Below the pieces are notes generated by a model that was not told where the DNA came from, did no database searches, and saw only the letters and a list, made by a program, of their open reading frames with translations. From assembly GCF_008327685.1 (NCBI RefSeq), contig NZ_BDDE01000030.1:62001-126000 (forward strand): a DNA stretch of 64,000 nucleotides, written 5' to 3'. Source of the stretch: Actinomadura sp. K4S16. Its GTDB lineage: Bacteria > Actinomycetota > Actinomycetes > Streptosporangiales > Streptosporangiaceae. Position 1 is the first letter of the stretch. Every line of letters begins with the position of its first letter. Made by a program: the position numbers and the translations under genes. This document shows positions 57,162-64,000 of the stretch, piece by piece.

Positions 57162-58900
57162 TGCGGGTCATGGCGCAGATGTCGATGGTGATGAACCTCG
57201 ACAAGTGCATCGGGTGCCACACCTGCTCGGTCACCTGCAAGCAGGCGTGGACGAACCGCAGCGGCGTCGAGTACGTGTGGTTCAACAACGTCGAGACCCG
57301 GCCCGGGCAGGGCTACCCCCGGCGGTACGAGGACCAGGAGCGCTGGCGCGGCGGCTGGACGCTGAACCGGCGCGGCCGGCTCGCCCTCAAGGGCGGCGGC
57401 CGGCTCCGCAAGCTCCTGACGATCTTCTCCAACCCCAAGCTGCCCGGGATCGACGACTACTACGAGCCCTGGACCTACGACTACGAGACCCTCACCAACG
57501 CGCCCCTGCAGGAGCACACGCCGGTAGCGCGGCCGAAGTCGCTGCTGTCGGGCGAGGACATGAAGGTCTCCTGGTCGGCGAACTGGGACGACGACCTCGG
57601 CGGTTCGATCGAGCACGGCGACAAGGACGTCCTGCTCAAGGAGATCTCCGACAAGGTGAAGATGGAGTTCGACAAGACCTTCATGTTCTACCTGCCGCGG
57701 ATCTGCGAGCACTGCCTCAACCCCAGCTGCGCGGCGTCCTGCCCGTCCGGCGCGATCTACAAGCGCGCCGAGGACGGCATCGTCCTGGTCGACCAGGACC
57801 GCTGCCGCGGCTGGCGGATGTGCGTGTCGGGCTGCCCGTACAAGAAGGTGTACTTCAACCACCGCACCGGCAAGGCCGAGAAGTGCACGTTCTGCTTCCC
57901 TCGCATCGAGGTCGGCATCCCCACCGTCTGCTCGGAGACCTGCGTCGGGCGGCTCCGCTACATCGGCCTGGTCCTCTACGACGCCGACAAGGTGCTGGAG
58001 GCCGCGTCCACCCCCGACGACACCGATCTCTACGAGGCGCAGCGGCAGGTGTTCCTGGACCCGAACGACCCGGAGGTCGTGGCGGCGGCCGAGCGCGACG
58101 GCATCCCGGCCGACTGGATCGAGGCCGCGCAGCGCTCCCCGATCCACGCCCTGATCAACACCTACAAGGTGGCGCTGCCGCTGCACCCGGAGTACCGGAC
58201 GATGCCGATGGTCTGGTACATCCCGCCGCTGTCGCCGGTCGTGGACGTCGTCCGCGACACCGGCCACGACGCCGAGGACAAGGGGAACCTGTTCGCCGCG
58301 ATCGACGCCCTGCGCATCCCGGTCGAGTACCTCGCCGAACTGTTCACCGCCGGGGACACCGCCCCGGTGGACGCCGTGCTGCGGCGGCTGGCCGCGATGC
58401 GGTCCTACATGCGCGACATCAACCTCGGCCGCGAGCCCGACGAGACGATCCCCCAGGGGGTCGGGATGTCGGGGGAGGCGATGTACGACATGTACCGGCT
58501 GCTGGCGCTGGCGAAGTACGAGGAGCGGTACGTGATCCCCACCGCGCACGCCGAGCAGGCGCACGGCCTGGAGGAACTGGCGACCGAGTGCGCCCTCGAC
58601 TACGAGGGCGGGCCGGGGATGGGCGGAGCGGGCCTGGGCGGCGGCTCCGGGCCGTTCGGCGAGGCGTCCGGCGGTCCCAGCCCCATCGCGGTGGAGAACT
58701 TCCAGATGCTCAGGGAGCGGCAGACCTCCGACAATCCGGTCGACCCGGCCGACAAGCACAAGCGCGTCAACCTGCTCAACTGGGACGGCAAGGGCGCCCC
58801 GGCCGGGCTGTTCCCCGCCCGCAAGGACGAGGGCCCGGGCCCGGACGGCGGCAACCCGCCCGCGGACTCGGGCGACGCGGAAACGGAGCCCAAGCCGTGA
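57161..58900 (+). CDS. narH: Respiratory nitrate reductase, beta subunit
   Basis: 579 residues. Cysteine groups for four clusters are present: DKCIGCHTCSVTC near the start, CEHCLNPSCAASCP, CRGWRMCVSGCP and KCTFCFPRIE...TVCSETC. Trp in CRGWRMC replaces a Cys, so this cluster is [3Fe-4S], as in the enterobacterial enzyme. It transfers electrons from NarI heme to NarG. The last 70 residues (GGPGMGGAGLGGGSG and beyond) form a Gly/Pro/Asp-rich tail longer than usual. It overlaps narJ in GTGA. Confidence 0.95.
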   Translation: MRVMAQMSMVMNLDKCIGCHTCSVTCKQAWTNRSGVEYVWFNNVETRPGQGYPRRYEDQERWRGGWTLNRRGRLALKGGGRLRKLLTIFSNPKLPGIDDYYEPWTYDYETLTNAPLQEHTPVARPKSLLSGEDMKVSWSANWDDDLGGSIEHGDKDVLLKEISDKVKMEFDKTFMFYLPRICEHCLNPSCAASCPSGAIYKRAEDGIVLVDQDRCRGWRMCVSGCPYKKVYFNHRTGKAEKCTFCFPRIEVGIPTVCSETCVGRLRYIGLVLYDADKVLEAASTPDDTDLYEAQRQVFLDPNDPEVVAAAERDGIPADWIEAAQRSPIHALINTYKVALPLHPEYRTMPMVWYIPPLSPVVDVVRDTGHDAEDKGNLFAAIDALRIPVEYLAELFTAGDTAPVDAVLRRLAAMRSYMRDINLGREPDETIPQGVGMSGEAMYDMYRLLALAKYEERYVIPTAHAEQAHGLEELATECALDYEGGPGMGGAGLGGGSGPFGEASGGPSPIAVENFQMLRERQTSDNPVDPADKHKRVNLLNWDGKGAPAGLFPARKDEGPGPDGGNPPADSGDAETEPKP

Positions 58901-59583
58901 AGATCAGACCCGCGAGCAGGTCCGGCCTCAGCGACGCCGAGCTGGCCACCGCCTGGCAGGCCGCCTCGCTGCTGCTCGGCTACCCCGACGAGGAACTGCT
59001 CGGGCGGCGGCCGCTGCTGCGCCGGGCCGTGGCGGGCCTGCCCGCGCACGTCGCGGAGCCGCTGGGCCGCATCCTCGACCATCTGGACGCGACCCCGCCG
59101 CGCGAGCTGGCGGCCGACTACGTCGCCACGTTCGACCACCGCAAACGCTGCTGCCTGTACCTCACGTACTACGCCTACGGCGACACCCGCAAACGCGGCA
59201 TGGCCCTGGTGCGGTTCAAGCAGGCGTACCAGGCGGCCGGGCTCGACCTGGACGAGGGCGAGCTGCCCGACCACCTGTCCGTCGTGCTGGAGTTCGCCGC
59301 CACCGGCGACCTCGCCCAGGGCCGCCGGCTGCTCCTGGAGCACCGCGCCGGCCTGGAGCTCCTGCGCCTGTCCCTCACCGAGTCCGGCTCGCCGTGGAAG
59401 GACGTCCTGGACGCCGTCGCGGCGACGCTGCCGCCGCTGACCGGGCGGACGGAGGAGGCCGTCGCCCGGCTCATCGCCGAAGGCCCGCCGGAGGAGGAGG
59501 TCGGCCTCGCCCCCTACGGCGCCGACGCGACCGCCATGGGGCCCGTCTTCCTGCCCGATCCCGTCCTTGGAGCCCGCTCATGA
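58897..59583 (+). CDS. narJ: Nitrate reductase assembly chaperone
   Basis: 228 residues. WQAASLLLGYPDEELL, DYVATFDHRKRCCLYLTYYAYGDTRKRG and LPDHLSVVLEFAA (in parts) are the NarJ/TorD-like core. It inserts the molybdenum cofactor and holds NarGH until it meets NarI. GTG 58897 overlaps the narH stop (GTGA), and its own stop overlaps narI (ATGA), so the operon is tightly coupled. Confidence 0.93.
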   Translation: MKIRPASRSGLSDAELATAWQAASLLLGYPDEELLGRRPLLRRAVAGLPAHVAEPLGRILDHLDATPPRELAADYVATFDHRKRCCLYLTYYAYGDTRKRGMALVRFKQAYQAAGLDLDEGELPDHLSVVLEFAATGDLAQGRRLLLEHRAGLELLRLSLTESGSPWKDVLDAVAATLPPLTGRTEEAVARLIAEGPPEEEVGLAPYGADATAMGPVFLPDPVLGARS

Positions 59584-60350
59584 CCAGTGACCTGCCCGTC
59601 CTCGCCGCCGAGAGCGGCGGCGAACCCGGCGTCGGCGGCATCCTGCTCTGGGTCGCCCTGCCCTACGTCGCCGTGGCGGTGTTCGTGCTCGGGCACATCT
59701 GGCGCTACCGCTACGACAAGTTCGGCTGGACGACCCGCTCGTCCCAGCTCTACGAGCGGCGGCTGCTGCGGATCGGCAGCCCGCTGTTCCACTTCGGCAT
59801 CCTCGTCGTCGCGCTCGGCCACGTCGGCGGGCTGCTGATCCCCGACGGCTGGACGCGGGCCGCCGGCGTGACGGAGGACATGTACCACATCGTCGCCGTC
59901 GTGCTCGGCACCATCGCCGGCTTCTGCACGCTGGCCGGACTGGCGATCCTGATCTACCGGCGCCGCACGGTCGGGCCGGTGTTCTCCGCCACCACCCGCA
60001 ACGACAAGCTCATGTACGCCGTCCTGGCGCTGACCATCCTCCTCGGCCTGTCCGCGACCGTCGTCGCGAACATCATCGGCGGCGGCTACGACTACCGGGA
60101 GACGGTCTCCCCCTGGTTCCGGTCGATCTTCTACCTGCGGCCCGACCCCGCGCTGATGACCGGGGTGCCGATCCTGTTCCAGCTCCACGCGATCAGCGCG
60201 CTCGTCCTGTTCTGCATCTGGCCGTTCACCCGGCTGGTGCACATGCTCACCGCGCCGATCGGCTACCTGACCCGCCCCTACATCGTCTACCGCAGCCGCG
60301 ACGAGCAGCTCGGCATGCACCGGCCCCGCCGCGGGTGGGAGCGGGCCTGA
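59580..60350 (+). CDS. narI: Respiratory nitrate reductase, gamma subunit (cytochrome b)
   Basis: 256 residues and five transmembrane helices. Heme-binding histidines are in GSPLFHFGILVVALGHVGG and LFQLHAISALVLFCIWPFTRLVH. It oxidises menaquinol at the outer side of the membrane and passes electrons to NarH. The ending RPYIVYRSRDEQL is typical. Last gene of the nar operon. ATG 59580 (ATGA overlap with narJ). Confidence 0.94.
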   Translation: MTSDLPVLAAESGGEPGVGGILLWVALPYVAVAVFVLGHIWRYRYDKFGWTTRSSQLYERRLLRIGSPLFHFGILVVALGHVGGLLIPDGWTRAAGVTEDMYHIVAVVLGTIAGFCTLAGLAILIYRRRTVGPVFSATTRNDKLMYAVLALTILLGLSATVVANIIGGGYDYRETVSPWFRSIFYLRPDPALMTGVPILFQLHAISALVLFCIWPFTRLVHMLTAPIGYLTRPYIVYRSRDEQLGMHRPRRGWERA

Positions 60351-60444
60351 CAGATCCGGGGCGGTGCCGGACTCCGCGAGGGCGGGCGGTAACGTCCGAG
60401 GGCAACCCTTCCGACCACCGCCCCGCATGCCCCCGGAGGACCTC

Positions 60445-60834
60445 GTGCTCGCCGTCACCCTCGCCGACCTGCGGATCTTCCTGCACGTCCTCGCCGCGAC
60501 GATCTGGGTCGGCGGGCAGATCACGCTCGGCGCCCTCGTACCCGCGCTGCGCGGCTACGAGGGCGTGACCAAGGCCGCCGCCCGCCGGTTCAACGCGATC
60601 GCCTGGCCCGCGTTCGCCGTCCTCGTCCTCACCGGCATCTGGAACATCACCGCCGGCGACCTGGGCGGCCCCGCGCAGCGCACCCTGGAGGTGAAGCTCG
60701 TCTTCGTCCTGCTGTCCGGGGTGGCCGCGTTCCTGCACATGCGCGCCACCTCCAAGGCCGGGCTCGCCGTCTGGGGCGCGCTCGGGGCCCTCGGCGCCCT
60801 CCTCGCGCTGTTCTTCGGCGTCCAGCTCGGCTGA
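60445..60834 (+). CDS. CopD-like small membrane protein
   Basis: 129 residues with four hydrophobic segments. LADLRIFLHVLAATIWVGGQITLGALVPALRG has the conserved His and Trp-Val-Gly seen in CopD/HemJ-like proteins, followed by EVKLVFVLLSGVAAFLHM with a second His. Such proteins may bind heme or copper. GTG 60445 is preferred because GGAGGA stands four bases upstream; an in-frame ATG at 60427 is the alternative. It lies 94 bp after narI on the same strand and could be part of the nitrate respiratory unit. Confidence 0.65.
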   Translation: MLAVTLADLRIFLHVLAATIWVGGQITLGALVPALRGYEGVTKAAARRFNAIAWPAFAVLVLTGIWNITAGDLGGPAQRTLEVKLVFVLLSGVAAFLHMRATSKAGLAVWGALGALGALLALFFGVQLG

Positions 60835-60900
60835 CGGCCGCGGCACCCGGCCCGCCTCCGGCCCGCGCCGGGAAGCTGGTAGATCGCCTAGGTTTGTCCC

Positions 60901-61776
60901 ATGAGCGATTCCGTGGCGGTGGGGCTGGTCGGAGCGGGACCCTGGGCGGGGATGGTGCACGCGCCCGCGCTGGCGGCGGGCCCGGCGACCCGGCTCGCGG
61001 GCGTGTGGGCGCGGCGGCCGGAGGCGTCCGCCGCGCTGGCCGGCGAGCACGGCGCCCCGTCGTTCGAGCGGATCGAGGACCTGTTCGACGCCTGCGAGGC
61101 CGTCGCGTTCTCCGTCCCGCCGGACGTCCAGGCCGACCTCGCCGCCCGCGCCGCCCGCGCGGGCAAGGCCGTCCTGCTGGAGAAGCCCCTCGCCATGGAC
61201 CTGGACGGCGCCCGCCGCCTCGCGGGGGCCGTCGCCGAGGCGGGCGTCGTGTCGCAGATGGTCTTCACGCTGCGCTACTCGCGGGCCGCCCGCGACTTCC
61301 TCGACCGCACGCGGGGGCTGGAGCCGTTCGGCGGCTACGGCTCGTTCGTGTCGTCCGTACTGAGCGGGGGGCCCTTCGCCACCCCGTGGCGGCTGGAGAA
61401 GGGGGCGCTGCTCGACCTCGGCCCCCACATCGTCGACCTGCTGGACGCCGCGCTGGGCCGGGTCGCCGGCGTCCGCGCGCACGGCGACCCCCTCGGCTGG
61501 CTGGGGCTGACGCTGGAGCACGAGGGCGGCGCGATCAGCCAGGCCTCGGTGTCGATGGCGGGCATGGGGGAGCTCCCGCCCGCCCACGTCGAGGTGTACG
61601 GGCGGGGCGGCCACGCGCGGCTCGACTGGTCGCAGCTCGGCGACGACGCGTTCGCCACGATGGTGGCCGAGTTCGCCGCCGCCGTCCGGAGCGGGACGAG
61701 CCCGGCGCTGGACGCCGCCCACGGCCTGCGCATCCAGGAGGTGCTCGCCTCGGCCGAGGCTCAGCTGGCCGCCTGA
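60901..61776 (+). CDS. Gfo/Idh/MocA-family oxidoreductase
   Basis: 291 residues. The Rossmann motif is VGLVGAGPWAGMVHAPAL, followed by GKAVLLEKPLAMDLDGA with the family EKP lysine and GALLDLGPHIVDLLDAALG with the conserved Asp/His pair. It should be an NAD(P)-linked dehydrogenase of a sugar or inositol-like substrate. It is shorter than most of the family, with a compact C-terminal domain. TAGGTT at 60889-60894 sits six bases before ATG 60901, so the transcript is likely leaderless. Confidence 0.85.
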   Translation: MSDSVAVGLVGAGPWAGMVHAPALAAGPATRLAGVWARRPEASAALAGEHGAPSFERIEDLFDACEAVAFSVPPDVQADLAARAARAGKAVLLEKPLAMDLDGARRLAGAVAEAGVVSQMVFTLRYSRAARDFLDRTRGLEPFGGYGSFVSSVLSGGPFATPWRLEKGALLDLGPHIVDLLDAALGRVAGVRAHGDPLGWLGLTLEHEGGAISQASVSMAGMGELPPAHVEVYGRGGHARLDWSQLGDDAFATMVAEFAAAVRSGTSPALDAAHGLRIQEVLASAEAQLAA

Positions 61777-61793
61777 GCTGCCATGATTGGTGC

Positions 61794-62198
61794 ATGGCAC
61801 GCACCATTGATGAGATCCTCGCCGAGGCGCGCGACCGGCTCGCGCGCGTCCGCCCCGACCAGGCCCACGCCGAGGCGCGCGACGGGGCGGTGCTGGTCGA
61901 CATCCGCCCGGCCGCCCAGCGGGCGGGCGAGGGCGAGATCCCGGGCGCGCTGATCGTGGAGCGCAACGTCCTGGAGTGGCGCTTCGACCCGTCCTCGGAC
62001 GCCCGGCTGCCCCAGGCCACCGGCCACGACGTCCGCGTCATCGTGTTCTGCTCGGAGGGCTACACCTCCAGCCTCGCCGCCGCGTCCCTGCACGACCTCG
62101 GGCTGACGCGCGCGACCGACATCGTGGGCGGGTTCAAGGCGTGGCGCGCGGCGGGCCTGCCGGCGACCGGGGCGGCGCTCGGTGACCCGGTGAGTTGA
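61794..62198 (+). CDS. Rhodanese-like sulfurtransferase
   Basis: 134 residues with a single rhodanese domain: GAVLVDIRPAAQRAGEGEIPGALIVERN, and the catalytic loop VIVFCSEGYTSSLAAASL with Cys in FCSEGYTS. It could transfer sulfane sulfur to cyanide or a thiol acceptor. CATGAT (61782-61787) six bases upstream of ATG 61794 is a likely -10, so it may be transcribed from its own leaderless promoter. It is 17 bp after the Gfo/Idh gene and 58 bp before the DeoR gene. Confidence 0.85.
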   Translation: MARTIDEILAEARDRLARVRPDQAHAEARDGAVLVDIRPAAQRAGEGEIPGALIVERNVLEWRFDPSSDARLPQATGHDVRVIVFCSEGYTSSLAAASLHDLGLTRATDIVGGFKAWRAAGLPATGAALGDPVS

Positions 62199-62202
62199 GC
62201 TC

Positions 62203-62221
62203 TTAACATTCGTGGTGTTAA
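62203..62221. promoter_or_regulatory. DeoR operator, TAAC-N9-GTTA type
   Basis: TTAACATTCGTGGTGTTAA is a 19-bp dyad with TTAACA/TGTTAA ends, directly upstream of the DeoR start (62257). The core TAAC-N9-GTTA recurs at 63209-63225 in the promoter of the sugar-binding-protein gene. Autoregulation plus control of the transporter is the simplest reading. Confidence 0.65.
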
Positions 62222-62256
62222 CTTCTGGCCTGGCGTCCGGACGTGAGGAGCGGGGC

Positions 62257-63048
62257 ATGAGCGACCGGCAGCGGCGGGGGCCCGCGCAGCGGCAGGACGC
62301 GATCGCCGAGGCGGTGCTCGCCGCCGGGTCGGGGACGGCCGCGGAGCTCGCCGAGCGCTTCGGGGTCAGCCTCATGACGATCCATCGCGACCTCGACGAG
62401 CTGGAGCGCCAGGGGGTCGTCCGCAAGTACCGCGGCGGGGTGACCGCGCAGCGGTCCGGGGTCTTCGAGAGCAGCGTCGCCTACCGTGCCAAGACGATGC
62501 GCGAGGAGAAGGAGGCCATCGCCGCCAGGGCGGTGGAGCTGGTCGAGCCCGGCATGGCGATCATGCTCGACGACTCGACCACCACCCTCGCCCTCGCCCG
62601 GCGGCTGCCGGGCCTCGGCCCCCTGACGGTCGTCACCAACTTCCTGGACGGCCTGAACCTGCTGGCCCCGGTGCAGGGCATCCGGCTGATCGCGCTCGGC
62701 GGCGACTACGACCCGCTGCACAACTCGTTCATGGGCGTCTCGTGCGTGGAGATGATCGAGTCGCTGCAGGTCGACCTGTGCTTCGTGTCGACCTCGGCGG
62801 TGTCGGCCGGCAACGCCGGCCACCAGGAGCAGCGGGTCGTGGTCGTCAAGCGGGCCATGCTGCGCAGCGCCGTCCGCAACGTCCTGCTGGTGGACCACAC
62901 GAAGCTGGGCCGTACCGCGCTGCACCGGGTCGCGCCGCTGAGCGACTTCGAGCGGGTCATCGTCGACGACGGGGCGACGCCCGCGGCGCTGGCCGAGCTG
63001 GCGCAGCACAAGGTCGAGCACGAGGTCGCCGCGCGCCCGCGCCGCTGA
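62257..63048 (+). CDS. DeoR-family transcriptional regulator
   Basis: 263 residues. The HTH is TAAELAERFGVSLMTIHRDLDELERQGVVRKYRGGV (in parts), the classical DeoR signature. The effector half has the phosphosugar isomerase-like fold with IMLDDSTTTLALARRL, ALGGDYDPLHNSFMGV and VLLVDHTKLGRTALHRVA. Such repressors respond to a phosphorylated sugar. ATG 62257 follows GAGGAGCGGGG. It is located just before the transporter gene and carries a matching operator, so it should control that transporter and its catabolism. Confidence 0.9.
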   Translation: MSDRQRRGPAQRQDAIAEAVLAAGSGTAAELAERFGVSLMTIHRDLDELERQGVVRKYRGGVTAQRSGVFESSVAYRAKTMREEKEAIAARAVELVEPGMAIMLDDSTTTLALARRLPGLGPLTVVTNFLDGLNLLAPVQGIRLIALGGDYDPLHNSFMGVSCVEMIESLQVDLCFVSTSAVSAGNAGHQEQRVVVVKRAMLRSAVRNVLLVDHTKLGRTALHRVAPLSDFERVIVDDGATPAALAELAQHKVEHEVAARPRR

Positions 63049-63129
63049 CCTCGTGTGAACGACGGACGTTATAACTAACATCCCCTGCCCCGTGCGTGCC
63101 TAGGGCCCCTACGGGATCGATGCTGAGCT

Positions 63130-63152
63130 GTGACCTGGGCTAACCGGGTCAC
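63130..63152 (+). terminator. Stem-loop after the DeoR gene
   Basis: GTGACCTGG (63130-63138), a 5-base loop GCTAA and CCGGGTCAC (63144-63152) form a nine-pair stem with one G-T mismatch. It lies 82 bp downstream of the DeoR stop and before the next promoter, so it probably terminates the DeoR transcript. Confidence 0.45.
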
Positions 63153-63179
63153 CGGCCATCCCTGTTCACGATCATCTGT

Positions 63180-63227
63180 GTTAGTTAACGCCCATGTATT
63201 GACATTTCTAACGTTCACAATGTTACG
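63180..63227 (+). promoter_or_regulatory. Promoter and operators of the sugar ABC transporter
   Basis: GTTAGTTAAC (63180-63189) lies upstream. TTGACA at 63199-63204 matches the -35 consensus perfectly. TAAC-N9-GTTA (63209-63225) occupies the spacer and the likely -10 area (around 63221-63227). A further GTTATAAC lies at 63068-63075. The DeoR gene has the same TAAC-N9-GTTA dyad in front of it, so DeoR should repress here by steric block. Confidence 0.65.
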
Positions 63228-63317
63228 TTCTCCCCGCGGCGGCCGGCCGGCCCGGTCGCACGGCCGCCGCATCGGCTCCATCGCCCCCTTCACGGGCGTA
63301 CCCCCGAGGAGAACTCT

Positions 63318-64000
63318 GTGAAGAAGCCCTCCCTCAGGACGGTCGCCGCGGCCGCCGCGGCGCTGGCCGTGCTCGCGCCCGCCGCGGCGTGCTCCTCCAA
63401 GAGCGCCGGGTCCGGTGGCGGCGACGCGAAGAACGCCAAGATCGCGTTCCTCATGCCCGACATCGCCTCGACCCGCTACGAGCTCTACGACGCCCCGCTG
63501 TTCAAGGCCAGGATGAAGCAGCTGTGCGGCGGCTGCTCGGTGCTCTACCAGAACGCCGGCGCCGACGCCTCCAAACAGCAGCAGCAGGCGAGCTCGGTGC
63601 TCGCCCAGGGCGTCAAGGCCATCGTGATCGACCCGGTCGACTCGGCCGCGGCGGCGTCGATCGTCCGGATGGCGCAGTCCCGGGACGTGAAGGTGATCGC
63701 CTACGACCGCCCCATCCCGGCGGCCAAGGCCGACTACTACGTCTCGTTCGACAACGAGAAGATCGGCGCGATGATCGGCCAGTCGCTCGTCGACCACCTC
63801 AAGCAGGAGAAGGCGAAGGGCGGCATCCTGGAGGTCAACGGCTCGCCGACGGACGCCGCCGCGAACCTCATCAAGAAGGGCATCCACAGCGCCGTCGACC
63901 CGAGCGGCTTCAAGCTGCTCGCCGAGTACGACACGCCCGGCTGGGAGCCCGCGAAGGCCCAGGAGTGGGTCAGCGGCCAGATCAGCAAGTACCGCGGTCA
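63318..64000 (+). CDS. Sugar ABC transporter substrate-binding lipoprotein, XylF-like (3' cut by window edge)
   Basis: The first 227 residues are visible. The signal peptide ends in a lipobox (APAAAC, Cys about 25). The periplasmic-binding fold follows: AKIAFLMPDIASTRYELYD, GVKAIVIDPVDSAAA, VIAYDRPIPAAKADYYVSFDNEKIG and ILEVNGSPTDAAANLI. The Asp-Arg pair in AYDRPI and the SFDNEKIG block are typical of D-xylose-binding XylF-type proteins; another pentose or hexose is possible. GTG 63318 follows GAGGAGA. The ATPase and permease genes should lie beyond the window. Confidence 0.88.
   Translation, partial: MKKPSLRTVAAAAAALAVLAPAAACSSKSAGSGGGDAKNAKIAFLMPDIASTRYELYDAPLFKARMKQLCGGCSVLYQNAGADASKQQQQASSVLAQGVKAIVIDPVDSAAAASIVRMAQSRDVKVIAYDRPIPAAKADYYVSFDNEKIGAMIGQSLVDHLKQEKAKGGILEVNGSPTDAAANLIKKGIHSAVDPSGFKLLAEYDTPGWEPAKAQEWVSGQISKYRG

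Noticed and set aside
1..64000. CRISPR arrays, tRNA/rRNA genes, IS elements or prophage
   Set aside because: No regularly spaced repeats, transposase, integrase or cloverleaf-like sequence was recognised by reading. A dedicated tRNA or Rfam scan was not possible.

Overview
The window is 64 kb of GC-rich chromosome with dense coding on both strands, GTG/TTG starts, many leaderless-looking promoters, numerous MarR/TetR/ArsR/LysR/IclR/DeoR regulators and two PF04672-type methyltransferases. This points to a filamentous actinomycete. The gene families resemble Streptosporangiales (for example Actinomadura), but that genus guess is inference. I recognised no rRNA, tRNA, CRISPR array, insertion sequence or phage module.

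Layout. 0-7.7 kb: the end of a band-7-like gene, then a sulfur/thiol-stress group (MFS exporter divergent from an ArsR-rhodanese fusion; DUF302 divergent from thioredoxin plus a CsoR/CstR-type repressor), a TetR-bicupin pair, a pentapeptide-repeat protein and a ZIP transporter. 7.3-14.8 kb: small accessory genes (methyltransferase, VOC proteins, a MarR/MMPL exporter pair, a P-loop kinase, cupin) and the 3' remnant of a short-chain dehydrogenase. 14.9-17.3 kb: a HelR-type RNA polymerase-rescue helicase preceded by a match to the rifamycin-associated element. 17.3-29 kb: an SDR-MarR operon, secreted lipase, AhpD-like protein, a large HTH/NB-ARC/TPR regulator, DUF5996 and DUF4132 proteins, a frameshifted monooxygenase and a Tat-exported Lcp-like oxygenase. 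29-40 kb: an MBL-fold protein, CoA-transferase, a membrane HTH protein with an NBR1-like domain, a decayed patch (ROK, F5/8C, LysR and EamA remnants), two PF04672 methyltransferases, an acyl-CoA ligase and a gene-poor stretch. 40-49 kb: type-2 argG with a promoter-embedded ARG-box-like palindrome, aquaporin, Rv1733c-like protein and universal stress protein, TetR, HAD phosphatase and a meta-cleavage lower pathway (hydratase, acylating acetaldehyde dehydrogenase, aldolase) divergent from an IclR regulator. 49-60.4 kb: a large FAD/Fe-S oxidoreductase divergent from narK-narGHJI, with a DosR-like palindrome between them. 60.4-64 kb: CopD-like membrane protein, Gfo/Idh oxidoreductase, rhodanese, a DeoR regulator and the start of a xylose-type ABC transporter whose promoter carries the same operator as the DeoR gene.

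How the genes fit together. Three physiological themes recur. Thiol/persulfide sensing: ArsR-rhodanese, CstR-like repressor, thioredoxin, DUF302 and a stand-alone rhodanese. Low-oxygen or nitrate respiration and dormancy: narK-narGHJI, a DosR-like box, an Rv1733c-like protein and a USP. Antibiotic and xenobiotic response: HelR with its element, an MMPL exporter and several regulator-enzyme pairs. The best leads are the HelR/RAE unit, two near-identical 19-bp palindromes 26 kb apart (one in front of the Lcp-like oxygenase), and the HTH-TM-NBR1-like protein.
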